DNA of 64,000 bases from Streptococcus suis (GCF_024509525.1 NZ_JAMWEM010000006.1:62001-126000), one strand, 5' to 3'; counted from the stretch's first letter, positions 54,362 through 63,436 are shown. The notes: generated by a model not told the origin, from the letters alone. Numbers and translations are program-made.

Positions 54362-54808
54362 CTACCTCATTTCCTGTAACTTTTCTTTAAGCAAGTGGTA
54401 ATAGTGCCGCGACACATGAACTTCCTTGTGGGTCTTGTAGAAGGCAATTCGACTGGTACCCGAGAAGGACTTGTCCAGCGAATAGACCGCCTTGCTGTTA
54501 ACAATGGTTGACTTGGCCACTCGACAAAAGTAGATTGGCAAGTATTCTTCCAGCTCATAGAGCTTCATCTTGACCTCATAGGCATCGTCGGCTGTATGGG
54601 CATAAATTTTGGTCCCATCCGTTTCAAAGAAGAGCACCTCACTCACGGATAGAAAATACTCACTACTCCCCTTGTAAAAGACAAGCGAGGGACGGCTAAC
54701 TTGTTGCAGAGCCCGCTGAATCGCTTCTACTTCTGGCCCTAGCTGACCTGATCGGATGACCACTTCAACCTGATCTAAGTTATCATCAAATTCAATCCTA
54801 ACCTTCAT
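54362..54808 (-). CDS. LytTR-family transcriptional regulator
   Basis: 148 residues from MKVRIEFDD; AGGAGGGGAGCT precedes this ATG, so the longer frame is rejected. There is no receiver domain. The C-terminal LytTR DNA-binding domain is visible (FFETDGTKIYAHT, CRVAKSTIVNSKAV, KTHKEVHVSRHYYHLLKEKL). The gene and the LiaF-like membrane protein form a two-gene unit like streptococcal LytTR regulatory systems. Direct repeats upstream of its promoter suggest autoactivation. Confidence 0.88.
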   Translation of the reverse strand: MKVRIEFDDNLDQVEVVIRSGQLGPEVEAIQRALQQVSRPSLVFYKGSSEYFLSVSEVLFFETDGTKIYAHTADDAYEVKMKLYELEEYLPIYFCRVAKSTIVNSKAVYSLDKSFSGTSRIAFYKTHKEVHVSRHYYHLLKEKLQEMR

Positions 54809-54832
54809 AGCTCCCCTCCTTTTGATAGGTCT

Positions 54833-54902
54833 ATTATACCAATTCCAGTCACAATTACAAGGGCATTTCAGTAAGTGGTAAAAATCAGCGGGTAAGTGGT
54901 AA
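54833..54902 (-). promoter_or_regulatory. LytTR operator and promoter
   Basis: TTACCACTTAC occurs twice on the minus strand (54902-54892 and 54881-54871), 21 bp apart from start to start, exactly two helical turns. The promoter TTGTAA (54860-54855), 16-bp spacer, TATAAT (54838-54833) follows. Spaced direct repeats upstream of the -35 are typical LytTR activator sites. Confidence 0.75.
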
Positions 54903-54909
54903 GAAGAAA

Positions 54910-54938
54910 ACAGCAAAAAACCAGCCGAAGCTGGTTGA
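54910..54938 (-). terminator. Terminator of the AIM24-family gene
   Basis: AACCAGC-TTCG-GCTGGTT followed by TTTT on the minus strand. Confidence 0.85.
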
Positions 54939-54941
54939 GTC

Positions 54942-55700
54942 TTAAAAAATGGCATCAAGAAGTGACGTACTTCCTCCACCGCCATCACCACCTGCACCGA
55001 CAATATGATTACCAATGACCTGAGCAAAGGTTTCAATATTCAAGCTCTGCACATAGATTTCTCCATAGCCTGAAAAGGTATTGACAATCCCTTCACCAGT
55101 ACCAATAGACTGAAGAAAGCCGTTTTCTAGATGAATATTATAATTGAGGTCTCGACTCCAGGCGACAACATGGGCGTTGTCAATGGTGATGCTACCACCT
55201 GTTAGCTCGATCTTCTTGATAGAACCAAAGGCATTGGCCAAAAGCGTTCCATATCCCTCAGTCGTCATGACAAAGAGTCCGCCCTGGCCACCAAAGAAGG
55301 CACGCCCAACACTCTGGCGCTCCATTTTATATTGAGCAGAACCATCAAGGGCAAGAAATGCGCCATCATTTAGTCGATATTGCTCTGCACCAAGTTCCAA
55401 GGCAATGACCTGCCCCGGAGTTGATGGAGCAAGAGCAATCTTCCCATCATCACTATTGGAAATGGCTTGCGTGATAAACATAGATTCGCCTGATACCATT
55501 GACCGACCGATGGCCCCCATCAATTTACCAAAACCTGAACCACCACGCGCATTGAGCTTGGTATTCAAGGTCACACTGGGCGTATGGTAAACCATGCTCC
55601 CCTGTTGAATATAAGCTGACTCACCAGCTTCCAAGGCGATTTCCACTAAAGGAAATTGCATATTACTATCAATCGTGTATTTCATACGGTTGTCTGACAT
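54942..55700 (-). CDS. AIM24 / TIGR00266 family protein
   Basis: About 252 residues from MSDNRMKYTIDSNMQFPLVEI, chosen for AAGGAGG upstream. The protein is a beta-rich barrel of repeated short strands with glycine-rich turns and matches the AIM24 (TIGR00266) pattern (GESAYIQQGSMVYHT, FFGGQGGLFVMTTEGYGTLL). The function in bacteria is unknown. It has a Gly-rich C-terminus (GAGGDGGGGSTSLLDAIF) and its own promoter. Confidence 0.85.
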   Translation of the reverse strand: MSDNRMKYTIDSNMQFPLVEIALEAGESAYIQQGSMVYHTPSVTLNTKLNARGGSGFGKLMGAIGRSMVSGESMFITQAISNSDDGKIALAPSTPGQVIALELGAEQYRLNDGAFLALDGSAQYKMERQSVGRAFFGGQGGLFVMTTEGYGTLLANAFGSIKKIELTGGSITIDNAHVVAWSRDLNYNIHLENGFLQSIGTGEGIVNTFSGYGEIYVQSLNIETFAQVIGNHIVGAGGDGGGGSTSLLDAIF

Positions 55701-55738
55701 GAGAAGGCCTCCTTGTTTTGTGTTGTTTCTATAACACA

Positions 55739-55767
55739 ATTCTACAACTATAACAAAACCCTGTCAA
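55739..55767 (-). promoter_or_regulatory. Promoter of the AIM24-family gene
   Basis: TTGACA (55767-55762), 17-bp spacer, TAGAAT (55744-55739). Two GTTATAG words flank the -10. Confidence 0.7.
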
Positions 55768-55837
55768 GTATTTTTATAAAAAATACGGGAAACCGCACTA
55801 TCTGTTCCCCATTTTTATTATATGTCTTTCAGCACTA

Positions 55838-56003
55838 GGAAGTGAGCTGCAGGTTGCTTCAATAGTCCAGCGGACTGGTGAAGGTTGGAAATCATACTTA
55901 CGACAGTAAGTAACGTTCGTATAGTACAGCAAAGCGAGTTCAAATAATCACAAATTATTTGAAATTGGAAATAAGGAAACAGAGTTTCCTCATACGTCGA
56001 CGT
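55838..56003. repeat. Non-coding array of short perfect hairpins (array B)
   Basis: No gene is seen between the AIM24-family promoter and the carbonic anhydrase. The stretch holds AGTCC-AGC-GGACT (55864-55876), ACTTAC-GACA-GTAAGT (55896-55911), CAAATAAT...ATTATTTG (55941-55961), GGAAAC-AGA-GTTTCC (55975-55989) and ACGTCGACGT (55994-56003). Words shared with array A are GGAAGTGAGCTGCAGGTTGCT (18 of 21 bases), TTGGAAATAAGG (exact) and AATAGTCCAG (inverted in array A). Confidence 0.55.
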
Positions 56004-56024
56004 AATAAAAGATAAACTGAAAGA

Positions 56025-56519
56025 CTAGATAACTTCCGTCATACGACCCGTATCCACATCATAAACCGCACCAAAAATCTCAACATCGTCGGGGATGAGC
56101 GGAGATTGTTTCAAGAGAGCTATATCCTCCCGCACACTTTCCTCAATGTCTGTAAAAGGAAGAAAGTCCTGACCAGCCACATCCACTCCCAAATCCCGCT
56201 TGAGTTGGTCCGCAAAGTCTTCATTGGTAAAGGTCTGGGCACCGCAATCTGTATGGTGAAGTACCACGATTTCCCGTGTACCAAGTTGCTGCTGGGAAAT
56301 GACCAGCGAACGAATCACGTCCTCTGTCACACGCCCACCTGCGTTCCGCAAAATGTGGGCATCACCCAGAGCCAGGCCCAAGACCTGCGCCACGTGAAGC
56401 CGTGAGTCCATACAGGTCACGATAGCCACCTTGGTTTTGGGCTTGAGCGGCAGGTGATATGTACCATGCAGGTCAACATAGGCCTTGTTGGCCTTCATAA
56501 AGTTTTGAAAATAAGACAT
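56025..56519 (-). CDS. Beta-class carbonic anhydrase
   Basis: The 164-residue protein has the zinc ligands of beta carbonic anhydrases (CMDSRL with Cys and Asp/Arg dyad near residue 36, HHTDCG near residue 88) and NAGGRVTEDVIRSL. It hydrates CO2 to bicarbonate for carboxylation reactions. It lies downstream of radA. Confidence 0.92.
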   Translation of the reverse strand: MSYFQNFMKANKAYVDLHGTYHLPLKPKTKVAIVTCMDSRLHVAQVLGLALGDAHILRNAGGRVTEDVIRSLVISQQQLGTREIVVLHHTDCGAQTFTNEDFADQLKRDLGVDVAGQDFLPFTDIEESVREDIALLKQSPLIPDDVEIFGAVYDVDTGRMTEVI

Positions 56520-56641
56520 AGGACCTCCTTGTCTGATGAGAATTTCTGAAATTTTCAGAAATAGGTTAGACCTAGCTTATCACATTCCCGACCATTTGTC
56601 GCAAAAAGAGGAGCGACTAGCTGTCACTCCCGAACTTTTAC

Positions 56642-58009
56642 CTACTTAAATACTTTCTGTAAGACTTCGCCAATGGTGGTCACGCCGATAACCGTGATTT
56701 CCTTGGGTACCTTGATTCCTGTCAGGGAATTTTTGGGAGCATAGACCTTGGTAAAGCCCAATTTGGCGGCTTCGTTAATCCGTTGCTCAATTCGATTGAC
56801 GCGGCGGATTTCACCTGTCAGGCCGATTTCGCCTATAAAGCACTCTTGTGGGTTGGTTGGCTTGTCCTTGTAACTGGAGGCAAGGGCAACTGCGACTGCC
56901 AGGTCAATAGCTGGCTCATCCAGTTTGACACCGCCTGCTGACTTGAGGTAGGCATCTTGGTTTTGGAGGAGCAGGCCTGCCCGTTTTTCCAAAACCGCCA
57001 TAATCAAGCTGGCGCGGTTGAAATCCAGTCCTGTCGTGGTCCGCTTGGCATTGCCAAACATGGTCGGCGTCACCAAAGCCTGCACTTCGGCAAGGATAGG
57101 GCGGGTGCCCTCCATGGTCACGACAATCGCAGAGCCAGTCGCTCCGTCCAGACGCTCTTCCAGAAAGACCTCACTTGGATCGAGAACTTCGACCAAACCC
57201 TGTGACTGCATTTCAAAAATGCCGATTTCATTGGTGGAGCCGAAGCGGTTTTTGACCGCCCGCAAGATACGGAAGGTGTGCTGCCGCTCGCCCTCAAAAT
57301 AAAGAACGGTGTCCACCATGTGCTCCAAGGTCCGCGGTCCAGCCAGGGTGCCTTCCTTAGTCATGTGGCCGACGATAAAGGTTGCGATGTTGTTGGTCTT
57401 GGCAATCTGCATGAGTTCATTGGTCACTTCACGGACCTGACTGACAGAGCCTTGCACGCTAGAAATGTCAGGGCTCATAATGGTCTGGATAGAGTCGATA
57501 ATCAGGAAATCTGGCTTGATTTTCTCAATCTCGGTCCGAATGCTCTGCATATTGGTCTCCGCATAGAGATAGAACTCGCTGTCAATGTCGCCCAAACGCT
57601 CGGCACGGAGCTTAATCTGCTGGGCAGACTCTTCCCCCGACACGTAGAGGACCGTACCGATAGTCGAAAGTTGGGTGGATACTTGCAGGAGCAAGGTGGA
57701 CTTGCCAATCCCTGGATCGCCTCCGATCAGGACCAGACTTCCCGGCACCACGCCACCACCGAGGACGCGGTTGAACTCTTCCATGTTGGTCTTGGTGCGG
57801 GCCACTTGAATGGACGACACTTCATTGAGCTTCATGGGACGGGTCTTCTCACCTGTCAAGCTGACCCGCTCGTTCTTGACTTCCGCGACTTCCACTTCCT
57901 CGACAAAGCTAGACCAGGAGCCACAGTTGGGGCAACGGCCCAGATACTTGGGCGAGTGGTACTCGCAGGATTGACAGACAAAGGTTGTTTTTTTCTTAGC
58001 GATGGTCAT
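56642..58009 (-). CDS. radA: DNA repair protein RadA
   Basis: The 455-residue protein has a C4 zinc finger ([18 protein letters not shown]), a RecA-type ATPase with Walker [14 protein letters not shown], the RadA-specific KNRFG motif and a C-terminal Lon-like domain. RadA is a branch-migrating helicase in recombination, important for natural transformation in streptococci. It begins 6 bp after dut. Confidence 0.96.
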   Translation of the reverse strand: MTIAKKKTTFVCQSCEYHSPKYLGRCPNCGSWSSFVEEVEVAEVKNERVSLTGEKTRPMKLNEVSSIQVARTKTNMEEFNRVLGGGVVPGSLVLIGGDPGIGKSTLLLQVSTQLSTIGTVLYVSGEESAQQIKLRAERLGDIDSEFYLYAETNMQSIRTEIEKIKPDFLIIDSIQTIMSPDISSVQGSVSQVREVTNELMQIAKTNNIATFIVGHMTKEGTLAGPRTLEHMVDTVLYFEGERQHTFRILRAVKNRFGSTNEIGIFEMQSQGLVEVLDPSEVFLEERLDGATGSAIVVTMEGTRPILAEVQALVTPTMFGNAKRTTTGLDFNRASLIMAVLEKRAGLLLQNQDAYLKSAGGVKLDEPAIDLAVAVALASSYKDKPTNPQECFIGEIGLTGEIRRVNRIEQRINEAAKLGFTKVYAPKNSLTGIKVPKEITVIGVTTIGEVLQKVFK

Positions 58010-58015
58010 TTCCTC

Positions 58016-58459
58016 CTATTTCCCCGTCGAGCCAAATCCACCTGTCCGAACGCCGTCGGCCTGGTCGCCGTCAGCCAAGAGGAAGGGGGCAAAAACAGCC
58101 TGCACAATTCGCTCGCCAGCTTCCACCACGACGGTTTCCTCGGTGATATTTCGCATCTGGGCAAAGATATGACCTTCATTGGCTGGATTGCCATAGTAGT
58201 CGCCGTCGATAACTCCAACCGAGTTAATCAGAACCAAGCCTTTCTTGCGAGGATTGGACGAGCGATCGTAGAGATAGAGGACTTCGTTTGCCTGCATATA
58301 GGCCTTAACGCCTGTTGGCACTAGCTTAATCTCACCTGGCTCCAAGCTGACCGTCTCCGCAGCTTTCAGGTCGTAACCTGCGGCATGAGCAGTCTCACGT
58401 TTTGGCAATAAGTTTTCATCAGTAAACTGGCTGACCAGTTCGAATCCACGGATTTTCAT
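58016..58459 (-). CDS. dut: dUTP diphosphatase
   Basis: The 147-residue trimeric dUTPase has the motifs AAGYDLKAAE, DRSSNPRKKGL, GVIDGDYYGNP, ERIVQAVF and the C-terminal glycine-rich RTGGFGSTGK arm. It hydrolyses dUTP to dUMP. First gene of dut-radA. Confidence 0.95.
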   Translation of the reverse strand: MKIRGFELVSQFTDENLLPKRETAHAAGYDLKAAETVSLEPGEIKLVPTGVKAYMQANEVLYLYDRSSNPRKKGLVLINSVGVIDGDYYGNPANEGHIFAQMRNITEETVVVEAGERIVQAVFAPFLLADGDQADGVRTGGFGSTGK

Positions 58460-58477
58460 ATTTTTCCTTTCGAGTGC

Positions 58478-59464
58478 TTATTTTGAAGATAAATCTTCTA
58501 GTAATTTTTCAAAATCAGAATTTATCTTTTGGGTCTTATTAAAAATTGCATATTCTGATTTAGCTTTGTCTTTGGCAGCCTGACTAGTAATCTGACCCTG
58601 CCCCTCTAAAAGCTCATAGTCTTGAAAGGCTAAAAATCGGTCAATGCTATCTGCCAAATCTTGCATGGTCTGGATCTTTCCTTGCTCAATTTGTCGCTCC
58701 AGATAGTCAAAGTAGCCCGAAATACTACGTTCCAGCGAACGAATTTCCTTTTCGTTCAGATAATTTTTAGCCACAAGAGCATCCGATTGCAAAATACGTC
58801 CATCAGGAGAGTGTTTCCAGGTTACCAACCCCATATTTACTTTGGTGTGGTCCGCCTTTTCATAAATAATTTCTGCAGCTGTTTTACCTGTAATCGCATA
58901 ATGAAATTTATTTTGCACATGAGCATAGAATTGTTTGGTCACCAAGCTATTAACATCGTAATCAATCGCAATCTCCGCAAAAATATCTGTGATTTGTAAC
59001 CAGATTCGTCGTTCACTAGCACGGATAGAACGAACTCGTTCTAAAAGCTCACGGAAATAGTCTTTTTCCAACAAGTTTTCGCCTTGCTTTAAACGCTCAT
59101 CATCCATGGCAAAACCTTTAATCATGTATTCTCGAAGTACAGTCGTTGCCCACTGCCTAAACTTAGTAGCCTTTTGAGAATTGACACGGTAACCGACGGA
59201 AATGATGGCATCGAGATTGTAATAACTAGTCAGATAATTTTTACCATCACTTGCAGTTGTTTCCATTTTGGAAATAACTGAATGCTCATCTAGTTCGCCT
59301 TCTTCAAAAATATTTTTCAAATGTTTGCTGATAGCTGGTACACCAACATCAAACAATCTTGCCATTTCCTTTTGACTGGCCCAAATCGTCTCATCGCTGA
59401 CAATGACACTAGCCTTTTCTTGATCATTTTCTGCTCGGTAAATTAAAAATTGTAATTCCTTCAT
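58478..59464 (-). CDS. RhuM-family protein
   Basis: The 328-residue protein matches RhuM proteins: WASQKEMARLFDVGVPAISKHLKNIF (helix-turn-helix-like), YYNLDAIISVGYRVNSQKATKFRQWA, then a C-terminal Fic/DOC-like segment (AEIIYEKADHTKVNMGL). RhuM genes occur sporadically on islands and the role is unclear; links with virulence or phage defence are only proposed. It lies between dut and an orphan gene, in a part of the window that looks accessory. Confidence 0.82.
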   Translation of the reverse strand: MKELQFLIYRAENDQEKASVIVSDETIWASQKEMARLFDVGVPAISKHLKNIFEEGELDEHSVISKMETTASDGKNYLTSYYNLDAIISVGYRVNSQKATKFRQWATTVLREYMIKGFAMDDERLKQGENLLEKDYFRELLERVRSIRASERRIWLQITDIFAEIAIDYDVNSLVTKQFYAHVQNKFHYAITGKTAAEIIYEKADHTKVNMGLVTWKHSPDGRILQSDALVAKNYLNEKEIRSLERSISGYFDYLERQIEQGKIQTMQDLADSIDRFLAFQDYELLEGQGQITSQAAKDKAKSEYAIFNKTQKINSDFEKLLEDLSSK

Positions 59465-59482
59465 ATTTGCCTCTTTGGTTAT

Positions 59483-60019
59483 TTAGGGCTCACTCCCTAC
59501 TACAAATTCATTCGCATTTTTCGTCACAAATGCAAAAAGTGTTGTTAAGGGGAAGGCATACTCGTCATCAAAGCAGTCTGCACGTAGCCACACGTCTTGG
59601 TCAACCTTGCGAAGATAGACACTACGAGGGAAGGTAAACTCTTTCTCCAACTGAGGCGACAGCAGGCAAATGGCTCCGTCTGGTGATTTTCCTTGGGAGA
59701 GTACAATATCCTGGCTAACTTCCTGTTCCAACAAGGCCAACCGAAGATAAACTCCCAGAGGAGCTGGTGGTAATTGATAACCCATCTCCACGGCTCTCTC
59801 CTCTATCTGAGGAGCAGTTGCTTCCCTAGCAAATCCCATGTCGGCTAGACTGACAATCTCAACCAAACACTTCTGTTTCTCCACCACTTCTTGATAAGTG
59901 GGGTGAGCTAGGTAGGTCTTAAAATAATCATTCACCAAAATCCCCTTATCATCTAAGTAGGCAAGGATTTCTTCTTTTTTCAGGGGAAACAATTCAACCC
60001 GAACGCTCTGTCTTTTCAT
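59483..60019 (-). CDS. Hypothetical protein, probably leaderless
   Basis: About 178 residues from MKRQSVRVELFPLKKEEI. There is no signal peptide or transmembrane segment and I do not recognise a family. TATAAT (60031-60026) lies 6 bp before the ATG, with TTGCTT 16 bp further up. The transcript would start at or near the start codon, with no ribosome binding site. Confidence 0.65.
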   Translation of the reverse strand: MKRQSVRVELFPLKKEEILAYLDDKGILVNDYFKTYLAHPTYQEVVEKQKCLVEIVSLADMGFAREATAPQIEERAVEMGYQLPPAPLGVYLRLALLEQEVSQDIVLSQGKSPDGAICLLSPQLEKEFTFPRSVYLRKVDQDVWLRADCFDDEYAFPLTTLFAFVTKNANEFVVGSEP

Positions 60020-60053
60020 AGGTCTATTATACAGGAAATACAGGGTAAAGCAA

Positions 60054-60080
60054 AACTCCAACCTAGTGGCTGGAGTTTTT
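60054..60080. terminator. Bidirectional hairpin
   Basis: AACTCCA-ACCTAGTGGC-TGGAGTT followed by TTTT on the plus strand. Confidence 0.65.
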
Positions 60081-60082
60081 GT

Positions 60083-60193
60083 CTATTCAAACACAAACTG
60101 GTTGTGGTAGAGTTCGGCGTAGAAGCCATTGAGTTTGAGGAGCTGGCTGTGGTTGCCTTGCTCGATCACCTTTCCGTCTTTGAGGACGATGAT
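60083..60193 (-). pseudogene. Relic of an ABC exporter 3' end
   Basis: The minus strand encodes [18 protein letters not shown] followed by [18 protein letters not shown] and a stop. This matches the C-terminus of the ABC transporter at 63515 residue for residue, with about 8 silent differences in 111 bp. No upstream ABC sequence is attached, so it is a fragment. Confidence 0.85.
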
Positions 60194-60211
60194 CAACCCT
60201 TAAATCTGACT

Positions 60212-60571
60212 TTATTTCTCCGGTATGACCCAAAACAAATAGTAAGTGATGAAGATTGTTAATAGTCCCAGTCCTATTTTGACCAATAAAATAGGAGCCA
60301 GCCAGATAGAAATTGCCATGAGTAAGTAAATTTGCCAGATGATTTGCTTTTTTCGTTTACGGGAAATGGATTTGGTCTCAACGTAATCAGCTACGTAAAA
60401 TTGATAAATTTTTGTATTGCGTAGCCATTTTTCAAACCTTTTTGAACTTCTCGCAAAGCAAAAACCAGCTAAAAGTAAAAAAGGGGTTGTCGGAACTATC
60501 GGCAAAACAATCCCAATGACACCAAGCATCAAACTAACAAAACCAAATACTAGATAGAATATTCTCTGCAT
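60212..60571 (-). CDS. DUF454 (YbaN-like) membrane protein
   Basis: The 119-residue protein has three transmembrane segments and the DUF454 signature LGVIGIVLPIVPTTPFLLLA followed by CFARSSKRFEKWL. The function is unknown; in Gram-negatives relatives sit near haem or respiratory genes. It lies between the ABC relic and the redox module, transcribed away from the latter. Confidence 0.82.
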   Translation of the reverse strand: MQRIFYLVFGFVSLMLGVIGIVLPIVPTTPFLLLAGFCFARSSKRFEKWLRNTKIYQFYVADYVETKSISRKRKKQIIWQIYLLMAISIWLAPILLVKIGLGLLTIFITYYLFWVIPEK

Positions 60572-60626
60572 ACTAATATTATACCAAAAGAACTCGTGAA
60601 TTTTTGAACAATTTTATCACATTTTC

Positions 60627-60664
60627 AGAAAACGCTTGCATTTTATTGAATAAACGGGTATGAT
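60627..60664 (+). promoter_or_regulatory. Promoter of the redox module with cre-like site
   Basis: TTGCAT (60636-60641), 17-bp spacer, TATGAT (60659-60664). AGAAAACGCTTGCA (60627-60640) matches the cre consensus TGWAANCGNTNWCA at all but two positions and overlaps the -35. CcpA repression by sugar is inferred. Confidence 0.6.
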
Positions 60665-60698
60665 AAAAGTACCAAATTTAGGAAAGAGAGAAGACGCT

Positions 60699-61301
60699 AT
60701 GAAACTTCTAGGACTGGTCGGAACAAACTCCGCTCGCTCAACCAACCGCAAACTCTTGCAGTACATTGAACAGCACTTCGCTGATAAGGCAGATATCGAA
60801 CTGGTTGAAATCAAGGAACTCCCAATCTTCAATAAACCAGCCAATCGAGAATTACCAGAAATTGTCAAAGAATTGGTCGCAAAAATTGAGGCTGCTGACG
60901 GAGTCATTATCGGAACTCCCGAATATGACCACTCTATTCCAGCTGTCCTTATGAATGCCCTTGCTTGGGTATCATACGGTGTCTATCCACTATTAAACAA
61001 ACCAGTTATGATTACTGGTGCTTCTTATGGAACACTTGGTTCCTCTCGTGCCCAACTACAGCTACGTCAAATTCTCAACGCTCCTGAACTCAAGGCCACT
61101 GTCTTGCCAGATGAATTTTTATTGTCACATTCCTTGCAAGCCTTTGATGCCAATGGGGAGCTCATTGATTTAGAAACTAGTCAAAAACTGGATGCCATCT
61201 TTGATGACTTCCGCCTCTTTGTCACCATGACTGGCAAGTTGTCTAACGCAAAAAAATTACTCCAAAAAGAAGCTGAAAACTTCGATTGGGAAAACCTGTA
61301 A
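60699..61301 (+). CDS. NAD(P)H-dependent FMN reductase
   Basis: About 200 residues from [20 protein letters not shown]. It has a flavodoxin-like fold with the FMN phosphate loop [10 protein letters not shown] and the signature [19 protein letters not shown]. It reduces FMN or quinone-like acceptors with NAD(P)H. The next gene carries a second, related reductase domain. First gene of the module. Confidence 0.88.
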   Translation: MKLLGLVGTNSARSTNRKLLQYIEQHFADKADIELVEIKELPIFNKPANRELPEIVKELVAKIEAADGVIIGTPEYDHSIPAVLMNALAWVSYGVYPLLNKPVMITGASYGTLGSSRAQLQLRQILNAPELKATVLPDEFLLSHSLQAFDANGELIDLETSQKLDAIFDDFRLFVTMTGKLSNAKKLLQKEAENFDWENL

Positions 61302-61315
61302 GAGAGGAATATACT

Positions 61316-62551
61316 ATGAAATTTGTCGGAATTGTTGGATCAAATGCAGATCAATCTTATAACCGTATGCTATTGCAATTCATTCAACGCCACTTTAAAG
61401 TGAAGTTTGAACTAGAACTTTTGGAAATCAAAGATGTTCCAATGTTCAATCAGGACGAAGACCAGTCTGATTGTTTTGCAATTCAATACCTTTACAACAA
61501 AATCACCCGTGCTGACGGGGTCATTATTGCTACCCCTGAGCACAATCATACCATTACCCCTGCCCTTAAGAGTACTCTGGAATGGCTCAGCTTTAATTTG
61601 CACCCATTCGAAAATAAACCAGTTATGATTATCGGGGCATCTTACTACGATCAAGGAACTTCTCGTGCCCAAGTTCACCTACGGAAAATTTTAGATGCAC
61701 CAGGTGTCAATGCTTACACACTACCAGGTAATGAATTCCTCCTTGGTAAGGCCAAAGAAGCTTTTGACGATAAGGGCAATATCATCAATGAAGGCACCGT
61801 GAAATTCTTAGAAAGCTGTCTAGACAACTTTATCAACTATGTCGGTGTTGTATCCAAATTGAAAAAACCAAAACCAATCGCACCAGAAGATTTAGACTGT
61901 ACCAAACCAATCGCAACGACCATCACTGGTGTGGATCCCGATGATCCAGATTGGCTAGAAAAGGCTTCTAAATTGGTTAACGCAGTTGAGGGAGATACCT
62001 ATGTTAAACTGGACAATGGTCTGTTGACCGTTAACCAACTCAATATGTTCCTCAATGCGATGCCATTTGAATTGACCTATGCAGATGATAATAACCAGTT
62101 CCTCTACTACAACAATAGTCACCAAGAACCTGATACCATGTTGGGTAAACGGGTACTTGCTCAAGTAGGAAATCGCCTGTCAACTGTCCACGGTACGCTA
62201 CCTCCTGCCCGCATGAAGAATGTTGAATGGGTTGTCGGTACCTTGCGTAATGGTAACCAGGAATATGTTCGTACCATTGTACCCGGTACCCCTGCTGAAA
62301 TTATCAACACCCACAACTACCAAGCTATGTACTATCCTGACGGATCCTACGCTGGTATCAATGAAATTATCTTTAATTTCAAACCATGGCTAGATTGGTA
62401 TCTTGAAGCTACTGGTCAACGCTTGGTTGGTGGTTCGGGAACTGCCGCAGCTCCTGCACATGTTGACGCAACCTCTGGTGCATCAGATGCTGGTAGTGCC
62501 CCTGCTACTTCCACACCGACAGATGCAGATTCTGGTGCATCCGCTCACTAA
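61316..62551 (+). CDS. FMN reductase-PAS fusion protein with low-complexity tail
   Basis: About 411 residues from [19 protein letters not shown] (GAGAGGAA upstream). The N-terminal reductase domain (1-190) has [10 protein letters not shown] and [19 protein letters not shown]. After a linker, a PAS-like domain (about 230-370: [42 protein letters not shown]) resembles the PAS_10 domain of DUF438 proteins. The tail is rich in Ala, Ser, Thr and Asp ([15 protein letters not shown]). The PAS part may bind haem or flavin and pass electrons; that is inference. It follows the first reductase by 14 bp and ends at a terminator. Confidence 0.8.
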   Translation: MKFVGIVGSNADQSYNRMLLQFIQRHFKVKFELELLEIKDVPMFNQDEDQSDCFAIQYLYNKITRADGVIIATPEHNHTITPALKSTLEWLSFNLHPFENKPVMIIGASYYDQGTSRAQVHLRKILDAPGVNAYTLPGNEFLLGKAKEAFDDKGNIINEGTVKFLESCLDNFINYVGVVSKLKKPKPIAPEDLDCTKPIATTITGVDPDDPDWLEKASKLVNAVEGDTYVKLDNGLLTVNQLNMFLNAMPFELTYADDNNQFLYYNNSHQEPDTMLGKRVLAQVGNRLSTVHGTLPPARMKNVEWVVGTLRNGNQEYVRTIVPGTPAEIINTHNYQAMYYPDGSYAGINEIIFNFKPWLDWYLEATGQRLVGGSGTAAAPAHVDATSGASDAGSAPATSTPTDADSGASAH

Positions 62552-62561
62552 TCGTTCACAT

Positions 62562-62592
62562 ATAGTGGGAAGAACTCTTCCCACTTTATTTT
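62562..62592 (+). terminator. Terminator between the fusion gene and the channel gene
   Basis: GTGGGAAGA-ACTC-TTCCCAC followed by TTTATTTTT. Some read-through into the channel gene is likely, because no clear new promoter is seen in the 40 bp that follow. Confidence 0.85.
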
Positions 62593-62631
62593 TCAAACAA
62601 AACATTGATCATGATTTCACAAGGAGTTCCT

Positions 62632-63426
62632 ATGTCACCATTTCAAGAAAAAATTTCAGCTGCAGTTTCAAAAAAAGAAGCCCTTTTTGACGAAAGTCTA
62701 GGCCGCTATGCCTTGCGTTCTATGTATGCAGGAGCCTACCTGACTATGTCAACAGCTGTCGGTATTATCGGAGCAGACGTTATTGCCAGTCAATTTCCAA
62801 GTTTGTCGCGCTTTGTCTTTACCTTCATCTTTGCTATTGGGCTGGTTTTTGTTCTTATTTTTGGTGGTGAATTAGCCACTTCTAACATGATGTATCTCAC
62901 AACTGGTGCCTACTATAAGCAAATTAGCTGGAAAAAAGTGACACAGATGCTGCTATACTGTACTTTCTTTAACTTTGTAGGCGCTACTATTCTAGCCTGG
63001 CTCTTCAATCAGTCCTTCTCCTACCTCAATCTCTCTGATAAGAGCTTTGTCGTCAATGCCGTTACCATCAAACTTGGAAAATCTGACTGGAGTAATTTTA
63101 TTGAAGGGATTACGGCTAATATGTTTGTAAATATGGCAATCCTTGGCTTCATGCTCATCAAAGAACAGTCTGCTAAGTTCTTTGTCATCATTTCCTCCAT
63201 TTTTATGTTCGTTTTCCTCATCAATGAGCATCTGGTCGCCAATTTCGCATCTTTCATGCTCCTAGCTTTTAACGCTACTCGAAGCAATGTCGAAGCCTTC
63301 AATATGATCAATATCCTTCGTCAATGGATTGTGGTCTTTTTTGGAAATTGGCTCGGAGCCGGTCTCTTTATCGGTATCGCCTACGCTTGGCTCAATCAAA
63401 CCAAAACCAACCATATTGAGCAGTAA
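62632..63426 (+). CDS. Formate/nitrite transporter (FNT) family channel
   Basis: About 264 residues from MSPFQEKISAAVSKK (AAGGAG upstream), with six transmembrane segments. FNT signatures are visible: GGELATSNMMYLTTGAYY, a half-helix around ITANMFVNMAILGFM, and FLINEHLVANFASFM. FNT pentamers pass formate, nitrite, lactate or hydrosulfide. The anion is unknown here; formate from pyruvate formate-lyase is plausible in a streptococcus. Confidence 0.88.
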   Translation: MSPFQEKISAAVSKKEALFDESLGRYALRSMYAGAYLTMSTAVGIIGADVIASQFPSLSRFVFTFIFAIGLVFVLIFGGELATSNMMYLTTGAYYKQISWKKVTQMLLYCTFFNFVGATILAWLFNQSFSYLNLSDKSFVVNAVTIKLGKSDWSNFIEGITANMFVNMAILGFMLIKEQSAKFFVIISSIFMFVFLINEHLVANFASFMLLAFNATRSNVEAFNMINILRQWIVVFFGNWLGAGLFIGIAYAWLNQTKTNHIEQ

Positions 63427-63436
63427 GCCTACCACA

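Noticed and set aside
54809..55036. N-terminal extension of the LytTR gene (76 codons)
   Set aside because: It runs through the promoter, the operator repeats and the terminator of the upstream gene. The ATG at 54808 has AGGAGGGG.
57278..58324. A 348-codon plus-strand ORF
   Set aside because: It lies antisense to radA and dut, which have complete motifs. Its composition is that of a complement frame.
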